A stretch of DNA of 64,000 bases, taken from assembly GCA_028015205.1 (NCBI GenBank), contig CM051516.1, positions 32,812,230 to 32,876,229 on the forward strand, written 5' to 3'. The stretch is from Mytilisepta virgata. Its lineage: Eukaryota; Mollusca; Bivalvia; Mytilida; Mytilidae. The notes beneath the pieces were generated by a model. The model had not been told where the DNA came from, did no database searches, and saw only the letters and a list, made by a program, of their open reading frames with translations. Made by a program: the position numbers and the translations under genes. Shown here in pieces: positions 1 to 12,462 of this stretch. The first letter of the stretch is position 1. Every line of letters starts with the position of its first letter.

Positions 1-774
1 AAAAGTTGAACAACTGGGCCCAGGTTGGTTAAATTCTAAAATTTTTATTCTAATTTACGTATTTCAGCTTTGATCATCAAACCAACAGTATATTCATTAT
101 GTCTAATGTTATGCAGGTATTCAGAAGAAATTAAACTCTGACGTACAGTATTCGAAAAAATTCACGATACGAAGAAGTTTCAATGCTTGCTTTTTCTGTC
201 TTTAAGTTGTTTGACCTTTAAAAAATAACCCCAGAAACCCAAAGTAATTTTCTTCTTTTATATAATAAATAAAGACCGTCATACATGTATTTTGTAAAAA
301 TGGAACAAAAACATTTCCAGTTTATTCTCCACATCTGCTGGTATATACTCTGCGAACATGTTACCATTAACTGCTTGAAATGACGCCTAGTTAAAAGAGC
401 GGAGTAAGAATTAAATAATACAAAAATGCATTTTCACCTTGAAAAGCTATCTGAAAAATGGCAAATATGTGTTAAAACTGTCGTCCAAAGGTATGTAGAA
501 AAAACTTACTTCTTTCAAACAATGCAGTTGTTATTAGCAAATCTTTAGAGACTACATACGATAATATGCCTCCAGAGATTTGAAAGGTTTTAGGCGACTT
601 TTTGCTAATGACCCTAGAGATGAAATAAGTGCAGGGGAAAATAGCCCTACTTCTTTGTAATATTGTTATGGATAGATTCTGTTGAAAGATAAAGAAATAC
701 AAACCAATAATAACCTACTAATATACTATCAACAGAAAAAGCACAATGTTCTACCATTTCGTAAGATAACATAC
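1..774. other. Non-coding; probable intron or 3' part of the PAN-domain gene
   Basis: The sequence is AT-rich and I can support no complete gene here. It lies downstream, on the minus strand, of the PAN exon that ends at 775, so it is probably the first intron of that gene. A stretch at 510-613 (minus) has a plausible acceptor and a GTAAGT donor. Its only open phase does not match the phase 0 donor of the PAN exon, so it is not called. Confidence 0.4.
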
Positions 775-1080
775 CACATCCCAGTTGTTAATTTCACTAT
801 ATTGTCTCCCGTGTATGTCAGAGAGCCGATCACCAGGGTAAGACACAGAGAGTAGCTCGCATCTCAATATATCACGCCAGAAATTCACAGCATTGCAGCC
901 ATTGTACAGAAAACAATTCCTAACACACATGTGTGGTCCTGTATTTCCCAGAGCAATAATAACATTTGAATCCATGTATTTGTTTATTTGAAATAATCCA
1001 CCTGATATGTTCCATCTGAGTGTCGACATATTTTGAAGTAAAGACAATATTATACTTATGTGTAATAGAATTTTAAACAT
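775..1080 (-). CDS. PAN/apple-domain secreted protein, 5' exon (partial gene)
   Basis: This is the first coding exon of a gene that continues off the left edge. The start is the ATG at 1080-1078; an upstream in-frame TTG is less likely. Residues 1-17 form a hydrophobic signal peptide (MFKILLHISIILSLLQN), so the product should be secreted or membrane-bound. Residues 25-102 look like a PAN/apple module, with Cys52, Cys56, Cys62 and Cys74 and the typical core CNAVNF followed by CELL. PAN modules are small disulfide-bonded folds that bind proteins or carbohydrates, and they are common in molluscan lectin-like and adhesion proteins. The exon ends after 102 codons at a GTATGT donor (774-769), phase 0. 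No downstream exon could be assigned, so other domains, a membrane segment and full length are unknown. The domain call is by motif only. Confidence 0.6.
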
Positions 1081-2116
1081 TGTCAAACAATTATTAACTG
1101 GAAGAATAAAGTATATGCAAAGGAAATAACACTGAGAACGATTCTGAAGTATTTTTCTTCTGTATATGTCGTCAGTGTTACTTTCAAATTAGTAAATGCA
1201 GAAAAATAACTTTAGATACAATATTAATACCCCACTTATAGAATCTGTCATCAAATTTCTGATATTGTCTAGTTTCCCATGTCTTTGATTTATGGTCAGA
1301 TTATATAGATGACAAATAATCAATTAAAAAGGTAGATTTCGGATAAAATAGGAATAAAATAAAGACGTATCCATTAATCATGTTGATTTGAAAAACAACT
1401 CTCCTCTATATGCTTCTATTTAAGCAAATAAAAAGATAAAGGAGTTTAAAGAAGACAAAACGATAAGCGTGTCATTAATTAATGAAATTAAGCGATAAAC
1501 GTGTAATTAATTAATGAAATAATAAACTTTAATTAAACCATTAGAGTATATACCGTTACAATTCTATCAATATTTCACAGTTCTGTCGTATTTGGTTACA
1601 TTTAAAGTTTATTTTTTATATTTTGTATTTTCTATTTTTTTTCAAAAATTATCATCATAGTGGTAATAAAATCAAAATAAAGATATGGTTTATTTTTATC
1701 CATTTCTTTATAATTTTTCATTTTTATTTTACATAATACAGTCACTAAGGAATTATCTTGTGATTAAAGGATGTTTGTGGGCCACAAAGTTAAATTATAA
1801 AGGAAGAATATATTGCACTATACTGTAAATGCAAGACATGTCAAGAAATATTTAAGGATGGTCACTTGTGAGATTTTTGAATTTTGGTCAGCTTATGCGA
1901 ACTCCTCAGGGTTAATCCATTTATAGTATGGGATATTTTTAACCAGCGATCCCCTATTTTCTTTGTATTTATTTATTCTACATAACTTAAAGATCTAAAT
2001 GTTATGAAATTCTATATATTAGTTTAATTTTGATAAACTTTAAAGTTCAACACATTTTCCATTGAAACCAAAGGAAAAATCTAGAGAGACTCGTTTTCCG
2101 CGAAATTTTTAACACC

Positions 2117-2392
2117 TTAGAGAGCAACCATTTCATTTTTATGGGCCGGGGGGGGGGGGGGGGGGGGGGGGGTGGCGGTAGGATCAAATGTTTGACCCTG
2201 CATATTTTATCGTCGAGATTTAAGTCCTGCATTTTTTTCGGACTCTTTCGCGGCCTAAATTTTTATTTTCATTTAAACCCAAAACTTTCACACCGAAAAT
2301 GATCTTGTCTTTTTATTTTGCCAAAATCTTGGTCCTGCCTTTTTCTTTCAAATTTGATCCCCCCAATTAAAAATCAAATGGTTGCTGTCTTA
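2117..2392. mobile_element. MITE-like element with 25-bp terminal inverted repeats and an internal G run
   Basis: The left end (2117-2141, containing GCAACCATTTCATTTTTA) is the near reverse complement of the right end (2368-2392, containing TAAAAATCAAATGGTTGC). The 276-bp interior has no coding potential. It holds an almost pure G tract of over 20 bases at about 2149-2171, which would be prone to replication slippage. The ends resemble those of the larger element at 29,749-31,358 (both begin near a CAACCATTT core followed by a G run), so it may be a deletion derivative of that family. Confidence 0.55.
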
Positions 2393-3960
2393 TTGTATCT
2401 CAGAAATGAGTTCGGCAACATATAGTTTTCTTTTTCTTATTTTGTTATTGATTCAACCTCTATCTACATATAACAGTATTTGCAAATCAATATATTAAGA
2501 CTCTCACCAGTCACCATACTTAATTAAAATGCACGTTCATATGCATGTAAACTTCAGCCATGTTACATGTAACAAAATAAACTACAAGTAATTCTAACCA
2601 AAAGGCAATTCAAGTAAATATCTTTCAGTGTTTTCATCTTTGGACATTCTCTGATTTTAACCAGGTTCTAACGGTAAAAACAACACTTATTAGTTTAGTT
2701 TGTTTATGTAAGGTGGGCGGACGAGCAGCTCCAAACAATGATGATATAAAATCCTGTTGGCTGTAATTCAGGCAGAACTTAAGGTATTTTATTTTATATT
2801 CGTATTTTTCTTATTTATTTAGTTAATTCAACTAATTATATTAGATTCTGGTAGCTCATAAATCCGTTTGCGCATGTGAACAATTTAGTATTACGTTTTG
2901 CCCACATTTACTTCCTAAAATAAACCATGCAAAGACTTTACACACAACATTGGTTCAGTGCTTTAAATTGAAGTGACACCTATGAAATCTTTATTTGATT
3001 AGAAATATTTTATCCTGTCTGAAAATCTATTTAATTTCAAAAACTTGTAAGTGAAATATAATTTATGAAAACTCTCAAATTATTTAAAAAATACAATTTT
3101 TGAAGTAAGACGGAATATCTATGCAAGTAGCAAACCAAACAAAATTATAACAAAACAGTAAAAACCTAAAACACTAACATGTCCTACTAAGTGAAATCCA
3201 CCGACAAATCCGGTAAAGTGTAATCTTAATGGAAATGTAAGAAACTTCGTATCAATTGAAGGTAACAAGCACATTACCCGTATTTACAACTAACAACACA
3301 GTGTTCGGGACCAATTTCTCACGCTGCGGGAACTGTTCTGTTAAAACAAATCAATATCAGGGTTAAAAATACTTATCAGTATTATGAGGTCATAATTGTT
3401 GCGACATAAAACACGGATCATATTCGTAAACCAAAAATGGCAAAGTTTTCAATGATTTACCCGATGATGTAACATCGGAAGGAATATTCCTTGATGATTT
3501 TGGAGAGAAAAGTGGTAAAACTTATGATTTGTTGGTTACATTGGAAATATATGATAAACAGTTTATGACACCCCATTTCGAGAATGAGGTGTAATAATCT
3601 ATATATATTAATGTGATGTTTCGTATAGTGCTGATAGTGTCTCAAAGGTCAATAATGGTCAGTCGTCACAATTCGTGTATATTTGCTCTTACGTGTATGA
3701 TTTGTCTGTGATAGTTTTATATATTTATCTGATGAGTGACACTTAAATAAAATTAAATCTTCGATACCAATTGGTTTCACAAGGTAGACACATTTATGAC
3801 TCCCCAGTTGAGCTCATGTCCTAAATTGTTCAGAGAAAAACAATAATCCAAACGGTCGAAGAGAATATTCAAATAAATTATTATTATTATTTTTGGAATG
3901 TAAATGCAAAAACGGTTACAAAATTCGAGATTCTATAACAATTCCATAATATCATTCACA

Positions 3961-4052
3961 TAATTCACAAACTAAAATACCAGTGTACCAGAGTTGCTGT
4001 TACCAATAATTCACAAACTAAAATACCAGTGTACCAGAGTTGCTGTTACTAA
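3961..4052. repeat. 46-bp tandem duplication
   Basis: Two adjacent copies start at 3961 and 4007 (TAATTCACAAACTAAAATAC...) and match through GAGTTGCTGTTAC. They are nearly identical, so the duplication is recent. Confidence 0.85.
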
Positions 4053-4547
4053 TTATAGTAAAAGTAATTTGTTTAAAATAATTTTTAAACTATTTACAAT
4101 AATATTATATTTTAAGATTTAAACCAATGTTTAAAATAAATTCTATATTATATTTTATTTTGTATTTCTTATATATTCTCAATGAATGAACGGGGCAGAG
4201 TTATAAAAATGGAAAAATCACTCTCTCATTCCACCTACACACTCCGTGCATCAATTCGCATACCGTCGGAGATCAAATTACCAGGGAAACAAATCCCAGC
4301 ATAAAGACCGCATCACAGATAAGCCAGTTTAGTAAAACAAGAAATTAAACCCACCATATCCAAGATCAGAATTGCCGAAACAATTAATTATTCAATATTC
4401 ATTGATTGCTGAACAAAGAATTACTAGTTCGTCTATCAATAATTCAAATACTTAGAAAATTCCTATTTCGTTATTTAACAAAAATATTAAATAATAATGG
4501 TAATAATTATACCATTGATTATGCCGAGGTGACGAAATGGTGCACAA

Positions 4548-4785
4548 CTGCTCAAAGTTAACTTGGTGAGAGGTTATGTCTGCACCTAACTGTAACATTA
4601 ATCATGCATGTGCAAAATAATAGTCTCGGCTTATGAAATAGTGCGTTCCTCTTCGAGTTGTGCACAATTTCGTCGTCATATGAGTAACGCACAATTTCGA
4701 AAGCCGAGCCTACTATTTTGCACAAGTATGATTAATGTTACAGTTCGGTGCAGACATAACCTCTCACCAAGTTAACTTAGAGCAG
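4548..4785. repeat. Foldback element with 85-bp arms
   Basis: The left arm (4548-4632, beginning CTGCTCAAAGTTAACTTGG) is the near-perfect reverse complement of the right arm (4701-4785, ending AAGTTAACTTAGAGCAG). A 68-bp spacer between them carries GTGCACAATTTCG-type sequence. There is no reading frame. A partial third copy of the arm (AAGTTAACATGGACGAGAGG) occurs at about 5382-5401. It could be a foldback transposon or MITE; transcribed, it would form a long hairpin. Confidence 0.8.
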
Positions 4786-5420
4786 TTCTGCTGACTGCTT
4801 AAGAACTGCTCTAGAATATAATCCTGACCGATTATGACTGCTCTAAGCTGTCATGGTCAAGAACAGCTCTAACCTGTCATGGTCTAGAACAGTTTTATAA
4901 CCATAAACTTAAAGTTTCAGTAAAGTCTTTTTGTAACACTATAAATAAAAATACCACACTGAAATAAAGCCGATGATCAAGTTGTAATTTTTGCATAATT
5001 ATTAAGGGGGGGGGGCTTTTTTCGTGATGCGTGATTGGGGTATTTGTTTTTTTTTTCTTTTTTTGCAGGATCAAATATTACAATTTAATTAAGTTGTTCA
5101 TATGATTGGAAATATTCCAGTTTTGCATCCCAACATGAGGCCCTTACTGCCTTTTTGTTAAATGAACCGATATGGTCGCAAAAGCAATAGATCAGGAGTG
5201 CTCTAATTCTTAACCAGAGCTGTTCTAATAAAGGAGTACTGAACCAGGCCTGCTCTGATTCTTGACAAGAGCTGTTCGAAAAAGCAGTCGTGGACCAGGA
5301 CTGCTCTAATTCTTTCCCAGAGCTGTTCTACTTCACGACCAGAATTGTTCTTGATTAGAACTATTCTTCTTCCTGACTGTTCTAAGTTAACATGGACGAG
5401 AGGTTATGACTGGTCGCAAC
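4786..5420. repeat. Degenerate short-repeat tract based on GCTCTAA / AGAGCTGTTCTA
   Basis: Short words such as CAGAGCTGTTCTA, GACTGCTCTAATTCTT and GCTGTCATGGTC recur with imperfect spacing across this tract, next to the foldback element and ending in a partial copy of its arm. It is best read as the internal repeat region of the same element family. There is no coding potential. A G run lies at about 5007-5015, and a T-rich stretch follows. Confidence 0.5.
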
Positions 5421-6317
5421 TGTACATACAACACTATTTTTGTTACCATTTCTTATTTTATTTATTTATATTTTTTGGTTTAAATTTTCTATCAAATGCT
5501 TGAAGGTATTGATTGATGCATTTGTGCTACTTTTCTGAAAAATAATGTCTATCCTTCTCATTTTCACCCTTTACAAATCGTTAGTGATAAGCACATACAT
5601 AGTCGCTGTAACGCACTACCCACTTCAAAGAAATTGTATGGTGGAGTACACAATTCCAAGGCTACACCTACATGTATGTCAAGATAGCTTCTGCACAACT
5701 ACGACATGATAGTTTCTCAGGAAACATCATAATGATCAATAATGAACTGTGTAATACAAAATCTATAATCCGTATGACATAAATACACTTACAATGTATC
5801 TCAGGTTAATATTTTTGACAATTTTCAATTTGAAAAATGTCAGTGCTGAATATTGAATATTGGTCCATGATAATTTCGGAGACGTGTAAATCGAAATGGA
5901 AAGTTTACATGAAACGCGACTATTTGGGTCGAAATATAAATCTCGGTTATGCGTTTGGAGGTCATACGGTGATAGACAAAAAACCAAATCCGAATAACCA
6001 AATAACTTATGTGCCAGGTCGACTTACAAACTTTTTTTATCCTCGGTTTAGAGTCTGTAGGCCATATGGCTAATATTTGAAAAATCTAATGTGCATTACC
6101 AAAAGGAAAATGAATGAAAGTTTAACACTGGGGACAATATTTTAAACTTTGGTTATCTCAGTTTTTCGTTTGGAAGCCCTATTTCGAATAACCAAAGCGA
6201 AAATTACAGTGAAAATATCTGGATAGAAATATGAACTTTAGTTTTCTTGATTTTATTGTCCATGACAATATCCCGTTTCCTGTATTCTGCTTCAACTTTT
6301 TCAACATTCAGACAACA
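5421..6317. other. Intergenic sequence, nothing recognised
   Basis: Only short chance reading frames occur here. I see no domain, splice structure or repeat. Confidence 0.45.
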
Positions 6318-6712
6318 GTTCTTCTAGTTACAAATAGTAACCTCACCTACTGCCTCGTGTGAAGTTCTAAGGACATCTTCAATTCTGTGCGTGACGTTCC
6401 TTTACGCCGCATCCTGTTTAATTTGGTTCCAAGTAGCTTGAATCGGATTCAAATCGGGATCGTAAAATCTTGAGTCCCCTCTCTCTGGCTAAATTACCAA
6501 TAAAAATTTTAGGATTTTTTATGATTTATTTTTTGCAAAAGAAGATGAGGACGAAGAATCTTTTTGTTGAACGGAATTCCATGATCTATCAACCAAGTAT
6601 TTATTTCTGCTTTCTTTGTGTTGGGTATCGGGCATTTATCGGACTTGACAGAATGGTAAGATACATTATCTATGATAATCACACACTACTCAGGATTTTT
6701 TCGGTGAATGGT
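6318..6712 (-). pseudogene. DDE (IS630/Tc1-like) transposase pseudogene
   Basis: Translating the minus strand gives, after a frameshift near 6,685, the strand around the second catalytic Asp (VIIIDNVSYHSVKSDKCP). A charged segment follows (KKAEINTWLIDHGIPFN), then stop codons. Further along is the third-acidic-residue motif region (YDPDLNPIQATWNQIKQ) and a tail beginning RNVTHRIEDVLRTSHE. This is the order found in DDE_3-type transposases of the IS630/Tc1/mariner superfamily. In the known motif DLNPIE the final Glu is catalytic, and here it reads DLNPIQ. Several stops and frame changes interrupt the gene, so it is dead. The amino-terminal DNA-binding part and the terminal repeats were not found. 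Confidence 0.65.
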
Positions 6713-9439
6713 TTTATTTGTTGAAATTTTCGATGTTAGCTGAAAAGTTTGTGTTGTAGATTTATAAAGCATTTTCAGCAGGAGGTTCTGGCTGTCAGGA
6801 AAGTTGATTTATTCTTTCAAGCAATAGTACAATAAGTCAATGGTCGGGAATTGACACCGAACCGTATAAAATTCATGGATTTTATGGCAGATTGCGCATT
6901 TGTCGGAATCGTCTTATGGCTTATACAATTCTCTAGGCTTCCTTTTCTCTGCTGAAAATAATCTTGTCTTCTGTTTTTCTTTAGGAAGCCTTCGAATGGC
7001 AGCCAAGTTCAAAGATTAGCTTCTGATGTCCTTTCTGTAAAGACATTTACCGGGGTAGCTGTCAGATTATAATATTATAGGCTGTTTCAATTATTTTTCC
7101 CATTCAATCTTAAATTAATTAGTTATTTTGAAAGAATTTGTAATAATCAAAAATGAATATATTTTATTTTACAGCAAAATTTAGACATTTTTCAAAATTA
7201 AAAAGTGTAAACTTATGAAATTTAGAGAAAATGGCCATATGCAATTGTCGGAATTAAAAGTCTACAGTCATGATGGTTATGTGCTAAAGAACTTTGTATA
7301 AATAAGTTGAAAATACCATTAACATATGAAACAGGTATGCATTTAGGTAAAGTTTACCGAAGGAACAATCGTTCAATACTACTTACAATATCCGTATTAC
7401 AATGTATTATTCAGGTTGAAATTGGGTTTCGTCAAACATTGACTTTTAATTTAAAACCGACAAAAGTAAATAAAATTGATAAAAATGGTCCATTGTTATC
7501 TTGTCAATTTGTCATATAGTATGAATTAGATGACCTTGTAACAAAGGAGGGGGGAATATCGTTTTATCTGAACACAACCGATGAAGGACGCAATAGAGGA
7601 TATGAAAAATATAACTTGTTGTTCATTTTTATCCGATTCTTTTATGAAAAATTAGCTTGTTAAAATAAGGATAATTTGGTCTCGTTCTTAAGCTAAAGCT
7701 GCGGCTCAAATAGTTGATTTTTTAGGTATGACATGATTAAACGATTTAACACAAGGCAATAGGAAGAAAATATTTGTTTTTAGGAAGTCAATTTTTTTTC
7801 GTGGTATCCATGAACCTGCCTATCTATTTTTTATTTTAATTTCTTTTATTTATTTATTTCATTTTATTTATTTATTTTATTTATTTATTTATTTTATTTA
7901 TCAGAATATTCTACTAGTTGATTGCATTTGTTATTTAGTCTCGCCTTTTTCGTCAAATTTTGGAGCCTGCCTTTTTTCAATTTCCCTGTGTGGCCCCACT
8001 CCCCACAAAAAATCAAATGCATGGTTGGGTCCTTTATATTATTAAATTCTGCGTTGTATGGTTGAATTTAATTTAGTGAATCAAGGCATTCTTTAATAGC
8101 TAAAGCCGCTATCATATTTTCTTATTTCTTAACTTTGTATGTTTTTCGATTCTTGTCGTGTTCTTTAAGATTTTTGTACATTTTTTGGAATACTGATCGT
8201 GTTTTTAAATATGTTTATGGATACTGGTAGTGTTCCTTAACATTTTAAGTTTCTGGTCTTTTTCTTTAACATTTGTTTCAAATATTGTCTTGAGCATCAC
8301 TTAAGATAAACGTACAACTTGTCGAAATGTATATGTTTTGCATCAAAATATAATATAAATATATTGTCAACAATGAGACAAGATTATATAAGGTACGTTT
8401 TTTCTTCCTCCTCAGATATTCCTGACTTGCGGTCGATTATCCCGCCAAAAGTTGTCGTTCTTTAAAGCAGGTGTCTCACTAGGAACACCACGATTTATCT
8501 TTCAATCCGAATGATAAAACAGAAAATCCCGAAAGGTGAAGGGAATTCCTGGTTATATAGGATGTGCTGTCAATTTTATGTAGTTGGGATTCATTTGAAA
8601 ATTTTCAATTTCTTACCAGTCCTCAGTTCTCGATTTTTCAGTTAAAATTGTTTTTAAGGAATTCCATTTTCGTTTAAATTCCTCGATCTTTTCCCTTCAA
8701 TTCTGTTGAAATGCCACGAGCGGAGGATCACGAGTGACCTCGAAATCACACCTACTGTGAGGAACGATAACTCTGTCAAAATATGATAAAATACGTATGC
8801 ATCCCGAGCTCTGCAAGTAGGGAATATTTTGTATGGACTCGTGCGTTCAATATTTAAATAAACCTGACGCTTGAAGAACATATGGACTCGGTGTTTCTAT
8901 TTTCATAAAAAAAACATAAGGACTTGGTGTTGGTGTTACTAAATCAAGAACTAGAAATATTCTAAAACAAGTAAAAGTAAAGGAACACATAGTTTTACCA
9001 CAAACCCCGTTTCCGCATGGAAATGACTGTAATTCCGGATCTATTGTTTTAGCTTTTTTATTTTGCTTCTGGAATTATTCACATTTTGAAATATATTCTT
9101 TGACTGTGTCACTTATTCTAGGATATTTCATCCACTTTTCCTGACAAAAAATATCTAATTTTAAAGTGACAATAACATTGTGCAGAATTTTAAAAACAAA
9201 AGTATGGGTTTAGACATTTGCAGAAAATCCCTAGAAAAAACGTGATTTTACATCTATCCGATGCAATTTAACATGCAAATTAGGTAAGTTTTATGCGAAA
9301 AATTCACAGAAATTAATATAATTTGCATGCTTAATCTAATGTCAAAATTCTTATGGCTTTGTCACCACGATTACCACTTACATTCCAGATTTGTGGTGAC
9401 AATGTTGGATCATTTATAGAAATGACCAGAAGCATAACC
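6713..9439. other. Intergenic sequence with ATTT microsatellite
   Basis: There is no supported gene. An (ATTT)n microsatellite occupies about 7,836-7,905. The segment 7,780-8,035 contains CCTGCC / TTTTT words and ends with an ATCAAATGCATGGTTGG box like the ends of the MITE-like elements at 2.1 and 29.7 kb, so it is probably a decayed relative. A hypothetical 70-residue frame at 7,307-7,519 has no recognisable feature. Confidence 0.45.
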
Positions 9440-10067
9440 TCTGTACTGCAAATGTGCTGAAGAAGTTGCTGAAAAAGTGGCAGATACGATTTGTAAATAT
9501 GGGCCACCAGAAGTTGTCATTTCGGATTGTGGCGGAGAGTTTAATTCTAAAACAAAACATGAGCTGGTGATTAGTTTTGGCATAAAACATATAGCACAGC
9601 TCCCTGACTGGGACAAGAAACCGAACAAATCATTATTTGCATACCGAACGTTACAACATGGAAGTTCTAACTTTACTCCTTTTGAAGTGTAAGGAAAGCC
9701 ATTTTGCCAAATGAGGTATCTATTGGTCAAGTGTCTGCTCTCCAAAGTAAAACTAATGAATGTATGTATTATTGTTTGTGAAATGTAACAATATTGAATA
9801 TCAGGTAGAAGAAAACATGGGATGGCTGCTGTTGAACAACAAAGATACAAAGTCCCATTTGTAATAGTACTGTATAATGGCAAAGAAAACTACTCACTCA
9901 AAGAAAAACATGTAGATAAGCTAACTGTAGTAGTTGAAATTGTGGCAATTGTTCATATTAGTAAAACTTCTAATGTATCAGAGCACAATGTAAATTTTAC
10001 TCATAACAATGAAACGGTTGACGAGTATTTTTCTTCTTGCCAGTCAAAATTTCAACGTCCTTTGTAA
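9440..10067 (+). pseudogene. Ty3/gypsy-type integrase relic
   Basis: The segment 9,477-9,692 encodes a piece of a retroelement integrase core. It has the region around the second catalytic Asp (PPEVVISDCGGEF, normally SDxGxEF), then a segment ending AYRTLQHGSSNFTPFE, which fits the conserved YRT...TPFE block. A one-base frame change near 9,690 is needed to continue into the next conserved block (KAILPNEV). A further frame (9,822-10,067) may be the integrase tail, but that is weak. The copy is short and frame-shifted, and no LTRs, reverse transcriptase or gag are visible. It is a dead fragment of an LTR retrotransposon, or of a domesticated integrase gene of that origin. Confidence 0.6.
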
Positions 10068-10297
10068 GCAGTGTCATTTGACTTAAAGAATTAAATAACA
10101 GTGGTAATGAAATTCAAGTAATTGAAAAATTACCCTTCCCCCTAAACGCAGACGAAAAAGATTGAGACAATCAAGTATTCATGAAAATTACTGATAATTA
10201 TATTCAGACCTTTATGTGTATTGATGTTTGCTGGATGAATAATTAAAAATTCCTTCTTTTTTTTTCACTTAAATAACAGGTTACTTTATTGAATATT

Positions 10298-10423
10298 ACA
10301 TGGCTTTTTTCATAGCACACCCCATAACAAGCTGAGATGCTAATATCAGTCCAAGAGCTTTAGCTCGAGTGTCTGATATGGGTCGAGGGTTGATATGGGG
10401 TGTGATATGAAAAAAACCATATC
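10298..10423. repeat. Foldback repeat with 29-bp arms
   Basis: The left arm 10,298-10,326 (ACATGGCTTTTTTCATAGC...) pairs with the right arm 10,395-10,423 with about three mismatches. The middle holds a second, smaller inverted repeat, AGAGCTTTAGCTC. There is no coding potential. It is MITE-like. Confidence 0.7.
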
Positions 10424-12397
10424 ATATTCTATTTATCATATATTTAAACCTTGCATGAATTGACATAAAAAGAGTTTCATTTCTGACATTGTTTTGTGTC
10501 CAGTAAAAGATACTTGCATACATATATATGAAAAAAATCAGATTTCCATGTTTTCACCTCTGAGACAAAATATTCCACCATATGGTCATATAAATTAGTT
10601 TTTAGGTTTCATTCGCTATGGACACGTGTTCGTCTGCCATCTTGTGTCTAAAGACGTCATTCTTCGATCACGTGATTTTGTAAGGATGGGATGACTATTA
10701 AGTATGACATTATTTCATGTTAGTTTGTCCTTGGACAATTTTTCATATGTAAATGTCTTCCAGGTAGGAAGACAAAATTTCACAGCGGGGGACATTATTT
10801 CATAATGAAATATTGTCCAGCACATATTGAAATTATGTCCTCAGGACAGTTTTTCATGTGAGATTTCGTCCTATGGGGCAAAATATTTGATTATTATACA
10901 TATAAATCTGGAGGATTAATACAGACCGAGGACGATGTCCGAGTTTGATATCAAATTAAAAGGTATTTTATGTACATGTATAACTTACCAATAACTAAAG
11001 TACTTTATACATGTACTTGTTCAAATTTTGATAGATATCACTTTACCGGGTCCATAAAACAACGTTTGATAATGAAACACATATATCTCAAACAACTGTA
11101 TGTACAAGTAATTGATATATATTGCATGCAATATATCACAAAGCTTTGTCATGATTTGTCCTTCAATAGTTTCATAATGCATTCGTACTTAACCCCTATA
11201 TAACCCAAATACAATAGTATGATAAACGGTGTACTTTATCATAAAGCCTTCATACTAATAAAATAGATAAATTTTTAATATGGGACTACTTCTCTTTTAT
11301 CTTTTTGTATGTCACCATGTAAAATACCTTTCAGTTTGGTAAATTAGCCTTTTAAGTAATATTGTTTGTGTATATGAACAGTATTAGAAAACATATTTCT
11401 GAATGAAATTTTTAAGATAATTACATAATTTTTATTTCATACTTAAATATCCTTTCAAGTCAATAAATGTAATGTATATATTAGCCTTGTGCCTTAGAAA
11501 TGACGTTAAAAGACTTCATGCAATACTTTGTATATTGCTATTCGTTGTTATAAACTATAATCATGCATACCATTTACAGAGCGAAATTTAATATGTAATT
11601 ACAGCCATTTTTGAAATCAACACAAGATTATATTGAAATGATATAACTATACACACAGTGGATGAAGTCCGAGTCTATATTGCTTATTTTAAGAATATAA
11701 TATATTAGGGCGTTATATAAAGGGACAGAAAGTGCATGACATATACAAAGTAACTTAACCTAATAATGGTCACATATTGAATAATATTTTGCTGTAAAAA
11801 TGCAAAAGAAAATTAGAGAGTTCTATCATGTCTATAGTTAATAGATAAATGTATGCAATATTACAAGCCATTATGTTGCATTTTCATTGGTATGACGAAA
11901 CCTTTACCTTTAATGAGAAAAAAAACAACTTGTGTGAAGAAAAATAAATAAAAAAATAAAGAAACAGAAATGAAACATAGAAAAAAAACAAACCAGCAAA
12001 TTTTTAAAACATGAAAGAAAAACACCCTTTAAACGGAATTCGAGTAACAAACGTACAACGGGGAGCTCTTAATGGTGTATATTAAAACGTTCTGAAGAAA
12101 TCCAACCGAAACAAAAAAATTATGAAATAGAAACTATATTTCATTATGGATTATATATATGTTTCTTTACCTAAATACCCGTATTGTTCTAGCATAAAAA
12201 TATAATTGAACAAAATTAATTAAAAATTCTTTAATTTGGTCAATAGCTCAAACAACATTTAAGGCAGTTTAAGTGTGAGAAACAAGGCTCGCGAAGATTT
12301 TAAAGGAAATATTTGTCCAAGACAATAATAAACATATAAACGGAAATACCGTCTACTGCGTTCGTATACATGTACACGATATAGAATATATAGTCAC
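10424..12397. other. Intergenic sequence, nothing recognised
   Basis: The sequence is AT-rich with only short random frames. It contains no repeat or RNA gene that I can support. Confidence 0.45.
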
Positions 12398-12403
12398 TTT
12401 ATT
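12398..12403 (-). promoter_or_regulatory. Polyadenylation signal AATAAA
   Basis: AATAAA on the minus strand lies 60 bases after the stop codon of the 334-residue gene. The position fits the 3' end signal of that transcript. Confidence 0.55.
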
Positions 12404-12462
12404 CCGAGATTTCCCTGACGTCATACGACCTGTTTTAAAATTGGAATATGGAAATTGTAATA

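Larger units (their letters stand above)
1081..4547. other. Intergenic AT-rich sequence with small repeats
   Basis: I see no gene here. The contents are a 32-bp unit duplicated in tandem at 1461-1524 (starting CGATAAGCG / CGATAAACG), a MITE-like element at 2117-2392 and a 46-bp tandem duplication at 3961-4052. The remainder is low-complexity A/T sequence. Confidence 0.5.

Noticed and set aside
510..613. Possible second exon of the PAN gene (good acceptor, GTAAGT donor)
   Set aside because: The only open phase needs two carried-over bases, but the PAN exon ends in phase 0. The other phases hit stops.
2047..2232. Proline-run open frame on the minus strand
   Set aside because: The prolines are simply the translation of the G tract inside a MITE-like element.
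3728..3760. CTGATGA core-like sequence
   Set aside because: No GAAA at the required distance and no pairing stem I. The same fails for CTGATGA at about 18,016, 30,640, 47,276 and 57,767.
5837..6073. 78-residue plus-strand frame
   Set aside because: No domain, splice signal or compositional support; likely chance.
6470..6724. 84-residue plus-strand frame
   Set aside because: It is the antisense shadow of the transposase pseudogene on the minus strand.
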